Assembly: GCF_030019515.1 (NCBI RefSeq)
Contig: NZ_JASEEQ010000012.1
Location: 97,465-161,464 of the forward strand
Source: Nocardioides sp.
GTDB lineage: Bacteria; Actinomycetota; Actinomycetes; Propionibacteriales; Nocardioidaceae
Reading direction: 5' to 3'
Length of the DNA: 64,000 nt
The number at the start of each line of letters is the position of its first letter. Positions within the stretch are counted from its first letter, which is position 1. The notes under the pieces were generated by a model. It searched no databases, was not told the DNA's origin, and saw only the letters and a program-made list of their open reading frames with translations. The position numbers were made by a program, and so were the translations under genes. This document shows positions 41,401 to 49,156 of the stretch, piece after piece.

Positions 41401-42519
41401 TCACGCCAGGCTCCTGGCGAACTCCTCGAGGTCCGCCAGGCTGCGGGCGGTCAGGATGTCGTCGACGTACGGCGCAGCGACCGCCATGCCGAGCGAGGCC
41501 GGCTCGGTGCCGTGCGGGTTGAGCCAGACCACCCGGTGGGCGAGCCGGGAGAGCCGCTGCATCGCGGACTCCAGCAGCGCCGGGTCGCCGCGGTCCAGGC
41601 CGTCGGAGCAGATCACCACGATCCCGCCGCGGCCGGTGCCACGCCGCCCGAAGTCGCGGACGAACGCGTCGAGGGACGCGCCGATCCGGGTGCCGCCCTC
41701 CCAGTCGACGACCGCGCGGGCAGCGCGGTCGAGCGCCTGGTCGGGCCGGCGGTGCTCGAGCTCGCGGGTGATCCGCGTGAGCCGGGTGCCGAAGCAGAAC
41801 ACCTCGACCCTGCTGGTGGCGCGTGAGGTGACGTGGGCGTACTGCAGCAGCGCCCGCGAGTGGTCCGCCATCGACCCGGACACATCGAGCACCAGCACCA
41901 GCGGCCGCGGCCGCTCCCGCCGCCGGCGCCAACGCAGCGTGGCCGGGTCACCGTGGGTGCGCATCGCCTCCCGGACCGTGCGCCGCAGGTCGGGTCGCGG
42001 CCCGGTCGCCGCGGGCGCAGTGCGCCGCGAGCGGCGGCGGGGCGGGGTCAGCCGCACGGTGCGCATGATGCGGCGCAGCGCGACCAGCTCCTCCGGCGTA
42101 CAGGACGCGAACGCCTTGTGCTTCAGCGCGGACACGTCCGAGGCCATCAGCCCGAGGATCGCCTCCTCGTCCTCCCGCTCCTCACCGCGCTTCTCGGTCT
42201 CGGGCAGCTGGAGCGCACTGCGTGCCTCCTCGCGCTGCGGGACCGTGAACGGCCGGGCCTCGTCGGGCTGGGGCGCCGGGTGGTCGAGGAAGTAGCGCAG
42301 GAACGTCTCGTGGTACGTCGGGATCTGCTCGCGGCGGCTCACCAGCGACGCCCGGCCGCCCCAGTACAGGTCCATCAGGTCGGTCGGGTCGAGCGGCTCC
42401 ATCGCGGCGCAGAACGTCACCACGTCGCCGGTCCCCACCGGCAGCCCGGCGGCCCGGAGCTCGCGGCCGAAGCCGACGAGGGTCTCGACGAACGCTCCCC
42501 CCGAGTCCGGGTCAGCCAC
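41401..42519 (-). CDS. coxE: CoxE-type VWA domain protein
   Basis: 372 residues. N-terminal helical region with 'LPVGTGDVVTFCAAM', an acidic/basic linker (100-170), and a C-terminal von Willebrand A domain whose MIDAS motif 'LDVSGSMADHSRAL' holds Asp212, Ser214, Ser216. CoxE works with the AAA+ ATPase CoxD to mature the Cu-Mo site of CO dehydrogenase. It overlaps coxD by eight bases. Confidence 0.88.
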   Translation of the reverse strand: MADPDSGGAFVETLVGFGRELRAAGLPVGTGDVVTFCAAMEPLDPTDLMDLYWGGRASLVSRREQIPTYHETFLRYFLDHPAPQPDEARPFTVPQREEARSALQLPETEKRGEEREDEEAILGLMASDVSALKHKAFASCTPEELVALRRIMRTVRLTPPRRRSRRTAPAATGPRPDLRRTVREAMRTHGDPATLRWRRRRERPRPLVLVLDVSGSMADHSRALLQYAHVTSRATSRVEVFCFGTRLTRITRELEHRRPDQALDRAARAVVDWEGGTRIGASLDAFVRDFGRRGTGRGGIVVICSDGLDRGDPALLESAMQRLSRLAHRVVWLNPHGTEPASLGMAVAAPYVDDILTARSLADLEEFARSLA

Positions 42520-43387
42520 CGGGGGCCAGCTCGTGGACGTGGCGACGCACGACGTCGAGGTCGTCGCGCTCCTTCACCACCGCGCCCAGGGTGTCCTCGA
42601 TGGTCTGCGAGTCGAGGTCGTCTGCGCCGACCACCTCCAGCGTCCGCACCCAGTCGATGGTCTCCGCGACGCCGGGCGCCTTCGCCAGGTCGAGCTGGCG
42701 CAGCCGCTGCACGGCGGCGACCACCTTGCGGGCCAGCGACTCGGCGACGCCGGGGACCCGCACCAGCACGATCTCCAGCTCGCGCTCGGCGTCGGGGTAG
42801 TCGACCCAGTGGTAGAGACAGCGCCGCTTCAGCGCGTCGTGCAGCTCGCGAGTCCGGTTCGAGGTGAGCACGACGAGCGGCGGCCGCTCGGCCACGATCG
42901 TCCCGATCTCGGGGATGGTGATCTGGAAGTCCGACAGCAGCTCGAGCAGGAACGCCTCGAACTCGTCGTCCGCGCGGTCCACCTCGTCGACCAGCAGGAC
43001 GGCGCCGTCGCCCGCGCGCACGGCGTCGAGCAGCGGCCGTTCCAGCAGGAACTTCGGCCCGAACAGTGCGTCCACCGCGGCCTCGTCGTCGAGGCTCCGC
43101 TCGGACAGCGCCCGGATCTGGAGGAGCTGGCGGGCGTAGTCCCACTCGTACAGCGCCTGGTTGGTGTCGATCCCCTCGTAGCACTGGAGCCGGATCAGGC
43201 GCCGGCCGAGCACCCGGGACAGCGCCTTGGCGATCTCGGTCTTGCCGGTGCCGACCTCGCCCTCGAGGAGCAGCGGGCGGTCGAGCGAGAGGGCGACGTA
43301 CGTCGCCGTGGACAGGCCACGATCGGCGAGGTACCCGTCACCGCGGAGCGCGTCGGTCAGCTCGGCGACGCCCCCCGGTTTGCTCAT
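42512..43387 (-). CDS. coxD: CoxD-type MoxR AAA+ ATPase
   Basis: 291 residues from ATG 43387. Walker A 'LLEGEVGTGKTEIAKAL' (41-57), Walker B 'AVLLVDEVDRADDEFEAFLL', sensor 1 'VLTSNRTREL'. CoxD is required in Oligotropha for loading copper and sulfur into CoxL. The start codon lies at the end of a tandem pair of 80-bp repeats whose mini-ORFs overlap it as ATGA, so translation may be coupled through the repeats. Confidence 0.9.
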   Translation of the reverse strand: MSKPGGVAELTDALRGDGYLADRGLSTATYVALSLDRPLLLEGEVGTGKTEIAKALSRVLGRRLIRLQCYEGIDTNQALYEWDYARQLLQIRALSERSLDDEAAVDALFGPKFLLERPLLDAVRAGDGAVLLVDEVDRADDEFEAFLLELLSDFQITIPEIGTIVAERPPLVVLTSNRTRELHDALKRRCLYHWVDYPDAERELEIVLVRVPGVAESLARKVVAAVQRLRQLDLAKAPGVAETIDWVRTLEVVGADDLDSQTIEDTLGAVVKERDDLDVVRRHVHELAPGG

Positions 43388-43541
43388 GCACGTACTCGCT
43401 TCGCTCCGTGCGCGCATGAGGCACATCCGGCGCTGTGTTGAACGATGAGCTCGCTGCGCTCGCTCATGCACGTACTCGCTTCGCTCCGTGCGCGCATGAG
43501 GCACGTCCGGCGCTGTGTTGAACGATGAGCTCGCTGCGCCC
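43382..43541 (-). repeat. Two tandem 80-bp MIRU-like units at the coxD start
   Basis: Units 43382-43461 and 43462-43541 differ at only two positions; a third unit starts to match at 43542 (GCTCATGC) and then ends. Each unit, on the minus strand, starts with ATGAGC, codes 27 residues and ends so that its TGA overlaps the next ATG. Mycobacterial interspersed repetitive units are built the same way and sit in ATGA overlaps of operons. Confidence 0.85.
43384..43467 (-). CDS. 27-residue mini-ORF of repeat unit A
   Basis: Reads MSERSELIVQHSAG, then CASCAHGAKRVRA, differing in two residues from the neighbouring unit. Its TGA overlaps the coxD ATG as ATGA. Confidence 0.4.
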   Translation of the reverse strand: MSERSELIVQHSAGCASCAHGAKRVRA

Positions 43542-43547
43542 GCTCAT
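43464..43547 (-). CDS. 27-residue mini-ORF of repeat unit B
   Basis: Reads MSGRSELIVQHSAG, then RASCAHGAKRVRA. Its ATG overlaps the stop of the upstream 80-residue gene and its TGA overlaps the ATG of the next mini-ORF. Probably a coupling device rather than a functional peptide. Confidence 0.4.
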   Translation of the reverse strand: MSGRSELIVQHSAGRASCAHGAKRVRA

Positions 43548-43786
43548 GCGTCGCGGCCGAGCACCAGGTCGCGGATCGTCTCGCCGGTGCCGAGCTTGCC
43601 CTCACGGGCCAGCCGGTCGCGCCACGCCTCACGCAGGTCCGTGCCGGGCTCGGCGAAGCCGTCGAAGGTCATGCCCTGCGTGCGCTTGCAGACCTTCGCC
43701 GGGGCGGCGTGCTCGAGCTCGACGGCGGCCTGGGTCGCCTCGTCGACGTCCCAGAGCGCCCGCAGCACCTCGGTCGGCTCGGCCAT
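43544..43786 (-). CDS. Small hypothetical protein heading the coxD operon
   Basis: 80 residues from ATG 43786 (GTG 43795 possible). Helical: 'TEVLRALWDVDEATQAAVEL', then 'LREAWRDRLAREGKLGTGE' and 'RDLVLGRDA'. No family recognised. Without the inserted repeats its stop would overlap the coxD ATG directly, so it is an original operon member. Confidence 0.65.
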   Translation of the reverse strand: MAEPTEVLRALWDVDEATQAAVELEHAAPAKVCKRTQGMTFDGFAEPGTDLREAWRDRLAREGKLGTGETIRDLVLGRDA

Positions 43787-43830
43787 GTCCCCCACTGTAG
43801 GTCGGGGCGCCGTCCTCGGCGAGGGCCGAT

Positions 43831-43842
43831 TAAGCGAACCCT
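43831..43842. promoter_or_regulatory. TAAGCGAACCCT motif upstream of the coxD operon
   Basis: Exact second copy of the 12-mer found at 33842-33853. It lies 45 bases upstream of the ATG of the operon's first gene, in the opposite orientation relative to transcription compared with the other copy. No other gene within the 160-base gap. Confidence 0.5.
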
Positions 43843-43948
43843 GAGGTGCGCGTCGACCCCGGCCGGGCGGCCGCTGCCGCGGCCGTGCGTGGCCGGCTCG
43901 CCTCGCGGTGTGACCGCGACCTTCGGGTGGGAGCTCGGCCCGGGCTCC

Positions 43949-45118
43949 TCAGGGCGCGACGGTGAGACCTCCCGCGTCCCCGCGGTCCAGGGCGCGCGCG
44001 ATCACCATCCGCTGGATCTGGTTGGTGCCCTCGAAGATCTGCATCACCTTCGCCTCGCGCATGTAGCGCTCGACGGGGAAGTCGCGCGTGTAGCCGTAGC
44101 CGCCGAGCACCTGGACGGCGTCGGTGGTCACCCGCATCGCGTTGTCGGTCGCCACCAGCTTGGCGATCGAGGCCTCGCGCCCGTAGGGCAGGCCGGCGTC
44201 CTTGAGCCGCGCCGCGTGCAGGGTGGTGGCGCGGGCCGACTGCACCGCCGCCTCCATGTCGGCCAGCACGAAGGCCAGGCCCTGGTGGTCGATGATCCGC
44301 CGGCCGAAGGTCTCGCGCTCCTGGGCGTAGGCGACGGCCCGGTCCAGCGCGCCCTGAGCGAGCCCGGTCGCGACCGCGGCGATGCCGAGCCGGCCCGCGT
44401 CCAGCCCGGCCAGCGCGATCTTGAGGCCGTCGCCCTCCGCGCCCAGGAGCCGCTCGGCCGGCACCCGGACGTCGTCGAAGCGCATCGTCGCGGTCGCCGA
44501 CCCGGTCAGGCCCATCTTGTGCTCCGGCGGGTCGGCGGACAGCCCGGCGGTGTCGGCCGGCACCAGGAAGCAGGAGATGTCACCCCGCGCGTCGCCGGTA
44601 CGCGCCATCACCTTGTAGAAGTCGGCGTACCCGCCGTGGGTGGTCCACGCCTTGGCGCCGTTGAGGACGTACTCGTCGCCGTCGCGGCGGGCCCGGGTCC
44701 GCATCGCGGCGGGGTCGGAGCCGGCGTGCGGCTCCGAGAGGCAGTAGGCCCCGAGCAGCTCGCCACCGAGCATCGCGGGCAGCCACTCGGCCTGCTGGGC
44801 CGGGGTGCCGACGGTCGCGAGGCCGAAGCAGCTCAGGGCGTGCACCGAGATGCCCACCCCGATGCTCGCCCAGACCGCCGCGACCTCCTCGAGGACCTGG
44901 AGGTAGACCTCGTAGGGCTGGCCGCCGCCGCCGTGCTCCTCCGGGTAGGGGAGGCCGAGCAGGCCGGTCCGGCCGAGCATCCCGAACACGTCCCGGGGGA
45001 ACGTCTCGGTGGCCTCGGCCTCGGCCGAGCGCGGCGCCAGCTCGTCGGCGGCGATCTGGCGGACCAGGGCGATCAGGTCGACGGCCTCGTCGGTGGGCAG
45101 CTGGCGCGATGCAGGCAT
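43949..45118 (-). CDS. Acyl-CoA dehydrogenase
   Basis: 389 residues from ATG 45118. Typical order: N-terminal helices, FAD/substrate loop 'YCLSEPHAGSDPAAM' (about 120-134), 'GAKAWTTHGGYADFY', C-terminal helices with 'QVLGGYGYTRDFPVERYMRE' and the catalytic Glu in 'QIFEGTNQIQRM'. It oxidises an acyl-CoA to the 2-enoyl-CoA with FAD, passing electrons to ETF. The short/branched-chain type is likely; substrate is not readable. Divergent from a TetR regulator. Confidence 0.93.
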   Translation of the reverse strand: MPASRQLPTDEAVDLIALVRQIAADELAPRSAEAEATETFPRDVFGMLGRTGLLGLPYPEEHGGGGQPYEVYLQVLEEVAAVWASIGVGISVHALSCFGLATVGTPAQQAEWLPAMLGGELLGAYCLSEPHAGSDPAAMRTRARRDGDEYVLNGAKAWTTHGGYADFYKVMARTGDARGDISCFLVPADTAGLSADPPEHKMGLTGSATATMRFDDVRVPAERLLGAEGDGLKIALAGLDAGRLGIAAVATGLAQGALDRAVAYAQERETFGRRIIDHQGLAFVLADMEAAVQSARATTLHAARLKDAGLPYGREASIAKLVATDNAMRVTTDAVQVLGGYGYTRDFPVERYMREAKVMQIFEGTNQIQRMVIARALDRGDAGGLTVAP

Positions 45119-45119
45119 G

Positions 45120-45145
45120 AGTACCACGTTACGCCGATTGGTACT
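45120..45145. promoter_or_regulatory. TetR operator candidate between acyl-CoA dehydrogenase and tetR
   Basis: AGTACCA (45120-45126) and TGGTACT (45139-45145) form a perfect 7-bp inverted repeat with 12 bases between, in the 42-base space between divergent starts. It would cover both transcripts' 5' ends and is well placed for the adjacent TetR dimer. Confidence 0.55.
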
Positions 45146-45160
45146 GATAGCGTCAACGCC

Positions 45161-45727
45161 GTGCCACCCCCGCGCCATCAGCTCCTCGACGAGCTGATCG
45201 AGCTGTTCCTCGCCGAGGGCTTCCTCGAGTTCGGGATCGGGGACCTGGCCGCCCGGCTGCGCTGCTCGCGCACGACGATCTACCGGGTCGCCGAGACCAA
45301 GGAGCAGGTCGTGCTGGCGGCGGTGCGCGGCTTCTTCCGGCGGGCCGCCGAGCGGATCGAGGCCCAGGTCGCGGCCGAGGCTGACCCGGGCGCTCGGCTC
45401 GCGGTGTACTTGACCGCCGTCGCCGAGGAGCTGGCGCCGGCGTCCGAGCGGTTCTACGTCGACCTCCAGGCGTACGCGCCCGCGGCGGAGATCTACGAGG
45501 CGAACACCCGGCTGGCCGCCGAGCGGGTGCAGGACCTGGTGAGCGCCGGCGTCGCGGTGGGCTCGCTGCGCCCGGTCGACGCGTCCTTCGTCGGTGCCGC
45601 GGTCGCCCAGGTGATGACCGCCATCCAGGGCGGCCGGATCGCGGCCGCGTCCGGGCTGGTGGACGCGGCGGCGTACCGCGCCCTCGCCGACCTGGTGGTG
45701 CACGGTGTGGGCGGTTCCACTCCCTGA
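45161..45727 (+). CDS. TetR-family regulator
   Basis: 188 residues from GTG 45161. HTH at about 22-45 ('FGIGDLAARLRCSRTTIYRV'), then an all-helical ligand domain. Divergent orientation from the acyl-CoA dehydrogenase points to control of that gene by an acyl-CoA or fatty acid. Confidence 0.88.
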   Translation: MPPPRHQLLDELIELFLAEGFLEFGIGDLAARLRCSRTTIYRVAETKEQVVLAAVRGFFRRAAERIEAQVAAEADPGARLAVYLTAVAEELAPASERFYVDLQAYAPAAEIYEANTRLAAERVQDLVSAGVAVGSLRPVDASFVGAAVAQVMTAIQGGRIAAASGLVDAAAYRALADLVVHGVGGSTP

Positions 45728-45769
45728 GCAGGTCCCGGTGGCGCGCGCTGCCCTGACAGAGTGCAGGCC

Positions 45770-46447
45770 ATGAGCAACCTTCCTGAGTCCCTCGCCGGCA
45801 AGACCGTGTCCGTCCTCGGCGGCACCGGCCCACAGGGCCGTGGCCTGGCCCGCCGGTTCGCCGCAGCAGGGCTGCCGGTCGTGATCGGCAGCCGCAGCGC
45901 CGAGCGGGCCGCGGCGACCGCGGCCGAGCTCGCCGCGGCCACCGGCGGCGACGTCACCGGCGCCGACAACCCGGGCGCGGCCACGGCGGGCGACCTGGTC
46001 GTGGTCGCGGTGCCGTGGGAGGGCCACGGCGAGCTGGTGGCCGGCCTCGCCGCGGAGCTGACGGGGAAGGTCGTCGTCGACTGCGTGAACCCGCTCGGCT
46101 TCGACAATCAGGGCGCCTTCGCGCTGGCCGTCGAGGAGGGCTCGGCCGCCCAGCAGGCGCAGGCCCTGCTGCCCGCGAGCACGGTCGTCGGCGCGTTCCA
46201 CAACGTCAGCGCGGTCAAGCTCGAGGATCCCGAGGTCACCTCCGTCGACACCGACGTGCTCGTGCTCGGCGACGTGCGCGAGGCCACCGACCTGGTCCAG
46301 GACCTGTGCGCCACGATCCCCGGGGTGCGTGGGGTGTACGGCGGCCGGCTGCGCAACGCCCACCAGGTCGAGGCACTCACCGCCAACCTGATCAGCGTGA
46401 ACCGCCGGTATCGGTCGCACGCGGGGGTCCGGGTCACCGACCTCTGA
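45770..46447 (+). CDS. fno: F420H2:NADP+ oxidoreductase
   Basis: 225 residues from ATG 45770. The Rossmann start 'VSVLGGTGPQGRGLARRFA' (about 13-31) with 'VIGSRSAERA' selects NADP, followed by 'VVVAVPWEGH', 'VVDCVNPLGF' and 'VVGAFHNVSA'. It transfers hydride between NADPH and cofactor F420, supplying F420H2. F420 metabolism fits an actinobacterium. Monocistronic. Confidence 0.9.
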   Translation: MSNLPESLAGKTVSVLGGTGPQGRGLARRFAAAGLPVVIGSRSAERAAATAAELAAATGGDVTGADNPGAATAGDLVVVAVPWEGHGELVAGLAAELTGKVVVDCVNPLGFDNQGAFALAVEEGSAAQQAQALLPASTVVGAFHNVSAVKLEDPEVTSVDTDVLVLGDVREATDLVQDLCATIPGVRGVYGGRLRNAHQVEALTANLISVNRRYRSHAGVRVTDL

Positions 46448-46460
46448 CTTCCGCCTCACC

Positions 46461-46476
46461 TGTGCCAAAGATCACG
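46461..46476. promoter_or_regulatory. Second CRP/GlxR-like site
   Basis: TGTGC-CAAAGA-TCACG differs from TGTGA-N6-TCACA at two outer bases. It lies at the start of an AT-rich 196-base space before the PQ-loop gene, which also has TAATCT-like -10 sequence near 46531. Weak evidence. Confidence 0.3.
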
Positions 46477-46643
46477 CCGTCCATGAGTGTGCAGGCCGCA
46501 ATATTGTTCGCCATTTCTTGATTGGACGGGTAATCTTTCTGTAGCACGCCTCCAGATCCACTTCACGTCGCGACCGCCGCACGTTCCTCGTGCCGCGGTC
46601 GCGTCGTACGTTCGCGCGCCCGCGCTGAAAGCCAGAGAAAGCT

Positions 46644-47303
46644 GTGAACCTGACCCTCGCCACCCTCGTCGGCCTGGCCGGCACCCTGCTCGCCGCCGGC
46701 TACACCGTCCCGCAGTTCCGCAAGCTGCGACGGATGACCACGGCGGCCGGGGTGAGTGTCGCGGCGCTCGCGAGCTCGACGATCAGCGGGGTCGCGTGGA
46801 CGGTCTTCGGCGTGCTCGAGCGCGACCTGTGGGTCGCGCTGCCCGCGGCCGTCGCGGTGCCCGCGACCGCGGGCGCGGTGGTGCTCGCCTGGCTGCGGGG
46901 CGGGTCGCGCGCGCGACTGTGGCTGCCCGCGGTGTGGGCGGCGACGGTGTCCCTGGCCGGCCTCTCGGCGCTCTGGGTCGGCCCGGCGCCGGCGACGGTC
47001 GTGCTCGGGTTCTCGGTGGCCCTGCTGGTGACGCCCGCCGCGCTCACCGCGTGGCGCAGCCCGGACGTCTCGGCGATCGCGGCCTCCGCGTGGGCGCTGA
47101 TGATCCTGGACGCGTTGCTCGCCGGCGCGTACGGCGTCCTGGCCGACGTGGACGCGAACCTGATCTACGCGGCGGTCGCCACCCTCGGCTCGCTGGCCGT
47201 GCTGCTGCGCATCTCCATCCCGCCGCACCTGCACGCCCGGCTGGTCCCGCTGTCCACCGTGGACGCCGACGTGGTGCTCGAGGACCTCAGCCTGGTCGCC
47301 TGA
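46644..47303 (+). CDS. PQ-loop / SemiSWEET-like membrane protein
   Basis: 219 residues with about seven hydrophobic helices. The first repeat carries 'AAGYTVPQFRKLRRM' (PQ at about 23-24) and the second half repeats the architecture without a clear PQ. PQ-loop proteins move sugars or amino acids by facilitated diffusion. GTG start. Its last 17 bases overlap the convergent acyltransferase gene. Substrate unknown. Confidence 0.7.
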   Translation: MNLTLATLVGLAGTLLAAGYTVPQFRKLRRMTTAAGVSVAALASSTISGVAWTVFGVLERDLWVALPAAVAVPATAGAVVLAWLRGGSRARLWLPAVWAATVSLAGLSALWVGPAPATVVLGFSVALLVTPAALTAWRSPDVSAIAASAWALMILDALLAGAYGVLADVDANLIYAAVATLGSLAVLLRISIPPHLHARLVPLSTVDADVVLEDLSLVA

Positions 47304-47988
47304 CGGGGTCGGAGCCGAAGAGGCCCTCGAGGACGGGGCGTACACCGCCGCGGGAGTCGACCCAGCCGACCTCGGGCTCGAGCCGGCGGACGACGCGCGC
47401 CGGGTTGCCGGCCACCACCGCGAAGTCCTCGACCTCGCCGCGGACCACGGCGCCCGCGGCCACCACGACGTTGCGGCCGATTCGCGCGCCGGGCAGGATC
47501 ACCGCGCCGTGGCCGATCCACGACCCGGACCCGATGGAGACCGGCTGGTGCGCGCCGAACTGCTCGCCGATCGGCCGGGTCGGGTCCTGGTAGCCGTGGC
47601 TGGCGTCGGTGACGAACACGCTCTGCCCGAAGAACACCGACTCGCCGATCGTGATCGAGGCGTGCGCGGTGATGCTCACCCGCGCGCCCAGGATCGAGCG
47701 GTCGCCGATCACCAGCGCGCGGTCGGGGATGTGGGGGTCGTCCTCGCCGTACCCGGCGGAGAGCGTCGCCTGGCGGCCGACGAGCACGCCGGACCCGAGG
47801 TGGATCGAGCGGCGGTTCAGCAGCGTGGCGGGCGGGAAGTCGATGCAGCTGTCGGCGCCGAAGCTGCCGAACGCGGCCGCGGCGCGGGTGCCGGGCACGA
47901 TCTCGCCGGCCCGGTCCAGCCATCGCCAGACCGCATGGACGCCCCGGTTGAGGACGCCGTGGGTGAGAGCGCGCGCGAGGGGATTCAC
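47287..47988 (-). CDS. Left-handed beta-helix (hexapeptide) acyltransferase
   Basis: 233 residues from GTG 47988. Hexapeptide repeats run from about 60 to 195 ('LGSGVLVGRQATLSAG', 'IGSGSWIGHGAVILPGARIG', 'VVVAAGAVVRGEV'), with 'TDASHGYQDP' giving the catalytic His of the maltose/galactoside O-acetyltransferase group. It probably O-acetylates a sugar of the envelope or an exopolysaccharide. No glycosyltransferase is adjacent. Confidence 0.85.
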   Translation of the reverse strand: MNPLARALTHGVLNRGVHAVWRWLDRAGEIVPGTRAAAAFGSFGADSCIDFPPATLLNRRSIHLGSGVLVGRQATLSAGYGEDDPHIPDRALVIGDRSILGARVSITAHASITIGESVFFGQSVFVTDASHGYQDPTRPIGEQFGAHQPVSIGSGSWIGHGAVILPGARIGRNVVVAAGAVVRGEVEDFAVVAGNPARVVRRLEPEVGWVDSRGGVRPVLEGLFGSDPVRRPG

Positions 47989-48044
47989 GGGCGAGACGCT
48001 AGTGGGTGGGACGCGCGGCGGGCGTTCGTGTCAGAGTTCTGGCC

Positions 48045-48557
48045 ATGAAGGCGGTCGTGCGCCGGGTCGCGGTGGAGGTCCTCGGCTGGGTCCTGGTGGT
48101 CGCGGGCGTCGCCGCCCTGGTCCTCCCCGGGCCCGGCCTGTTGATGATCTTCGCGGGCCTGGTGGTGCTCTCCCAGGAGTACGAGTGGGCCGAGCGCCGC
48201 CTCGAGCCGGTCAAGATCCGGGCCCTCCGCGGCGCCGCCGAGGGTGTGGAGAACCGGCGCCGGATCGCGTTCTCCACCACGATCGCCGTCGGCCTGATCG
48301 GGTGCGGCGCGCTGTGGATCTGGGGGCCGGCCGCTCCCGGCTGGTGGCCGCTGGGGGAGCAGTGGTGGCTGCCCGGCGGCGCGGCGACCGGTGTCACCCA
48401 GGTCGCCTCGGGGCTGATCGCGATCGGGCTGATCGTGTACAGCTACCGCCGGTTCAGGATCCGCGGCGAGCCGGTGCCCGAGCTGTCGGACCGCAGGGAC
48501 GACGAGGCCGACAGGGACGACGAGGCCGGCACGGCCGACAGGGACGCCGGGAACTGA
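48045..48557 (+). CDS. PGPGW (TIGR02611-like) membrane protein
   Basis: 170 residues. The defining segment is 'VVAGVAALVLPGPGLLMIFAG'-like sequence at about 17-38 (VLVVAGVAALVLPGPGLLMI), followed by 'SQEYEWAERRLEPVKIRA', further helices and an acidic repetitive tail (RRDDEADRDDEAG). Function unknown; the family is common in actinobacteria. Its tail overlaps the convergent sigma-factor gene by 115 bases. Confidence 0.8.
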   Translation: MKAVVRRVAVEVLGWVLVVAGVAALVLPGPGLLMIFAGLVVLSQEYEWAERRLEPVKIRALRGAAEGVENRRRIAFSTTIAVGLIGCGALWIWGPAAPGWWPLGEQWWLPGGAATGVTQVASGLIAIGLIVYSYRRFRIRGEPVPELSDRRDDEADRDDEAGTADRDAGN

Positions 48558-49057
48558 CGGTCGGCGGCGAACGCCGCGCCGAGGGTCCGGCTCAGCGCGC
48601 GGAGCGCGTCGGTGCGCAGGCGCGCGACCTCGCGCTCGTCGAGCCCCAGGTCGGTGGCCAGGTCGGCGACCTCCCGCTGCCGCAGGAAGTAGCCCTCGAC
48701 CACCGTGCGACGGTCCTCGGGTAGCACCGCCAGCGCATCGCGCAGCCGGTCGGCCCGGACCGGGTCGGCGGGGGTGAGCGGCTGTCGGCCGCGCGCGTGC
48801 CAGTCGATGGACCGGAGCGTGTCGACCAGCGCTCCGCGGATCCGCGCCGCGGCGTAGCGCTGGAAGCCCCCGTCGTGGACGGGGTCGTGCTCGCGGCTCG
48901 CCGCGGCGAGCGCGGCGCGTCCGGCGGACCTCAGCTCCTCACGGGTGACCGACCCGGGCACCCGCTGCATCGTCTCGCTGACCAGGTGCTCGACCAGCGG
49001 CTCGTGCTGCCCTTCCCCGGCGCTTCCGCCCGAGGACCCCCCCACGGAGCTCTTCAT
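48443..49057 (-). CDS. Short WhiG/FliA-like sigma factor
   Basis: 204 residues from ATG 49057. Region 2 ends in 'RYAAARIRGALVDTLRSIDW' (about 68-87), the signature of FliA/WhiG sigma factors; region 4 is 'LPEDRRTVVEGYFLRQREVA' through 'RTDALRALSRTL'. Region 3 seems reduced, and full-length relatives are about 260 residues. The Ser-rich C-terminus lies antisense to the PGPGW gene end and may not be conserved. No anti-sigma gene is adjacent. Confidence 0.75.
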   Translation of the reverse strand: MKSSVGGSSGGSAGEGQHEPLVEHLVSETMQRVPGSVTREELRSAGRAALAAASREHDPVHDGGFQRYAAARIRGALVDTLRSIDWHARGRQPLTPADPVRADRLRDALAVLPEDRRTVVEGYFLRQREVADLATDLGLDEREVARLRTDALRALSRTLGAAFAADRQFPASLSAVPASSSLSASSSLRSDSSGTGSPRILNRR

Positions 49058-49156
49058 GCGGTCAACTTAGAGGGACAACGGCCTATTGTCACGGGATGAA
49101 CCGGAATTAATACGAACCGGTCCGGACCGGTCCGGACCCGGTCAGTCTGCGGCGCG

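Noticed and set aside
43382..43541. Tandem repeats considered as a CRISPR array
   Set aside because: There are only two contiguous 80-bp units with no spacers and no cas genes; they code mini-ORFs.
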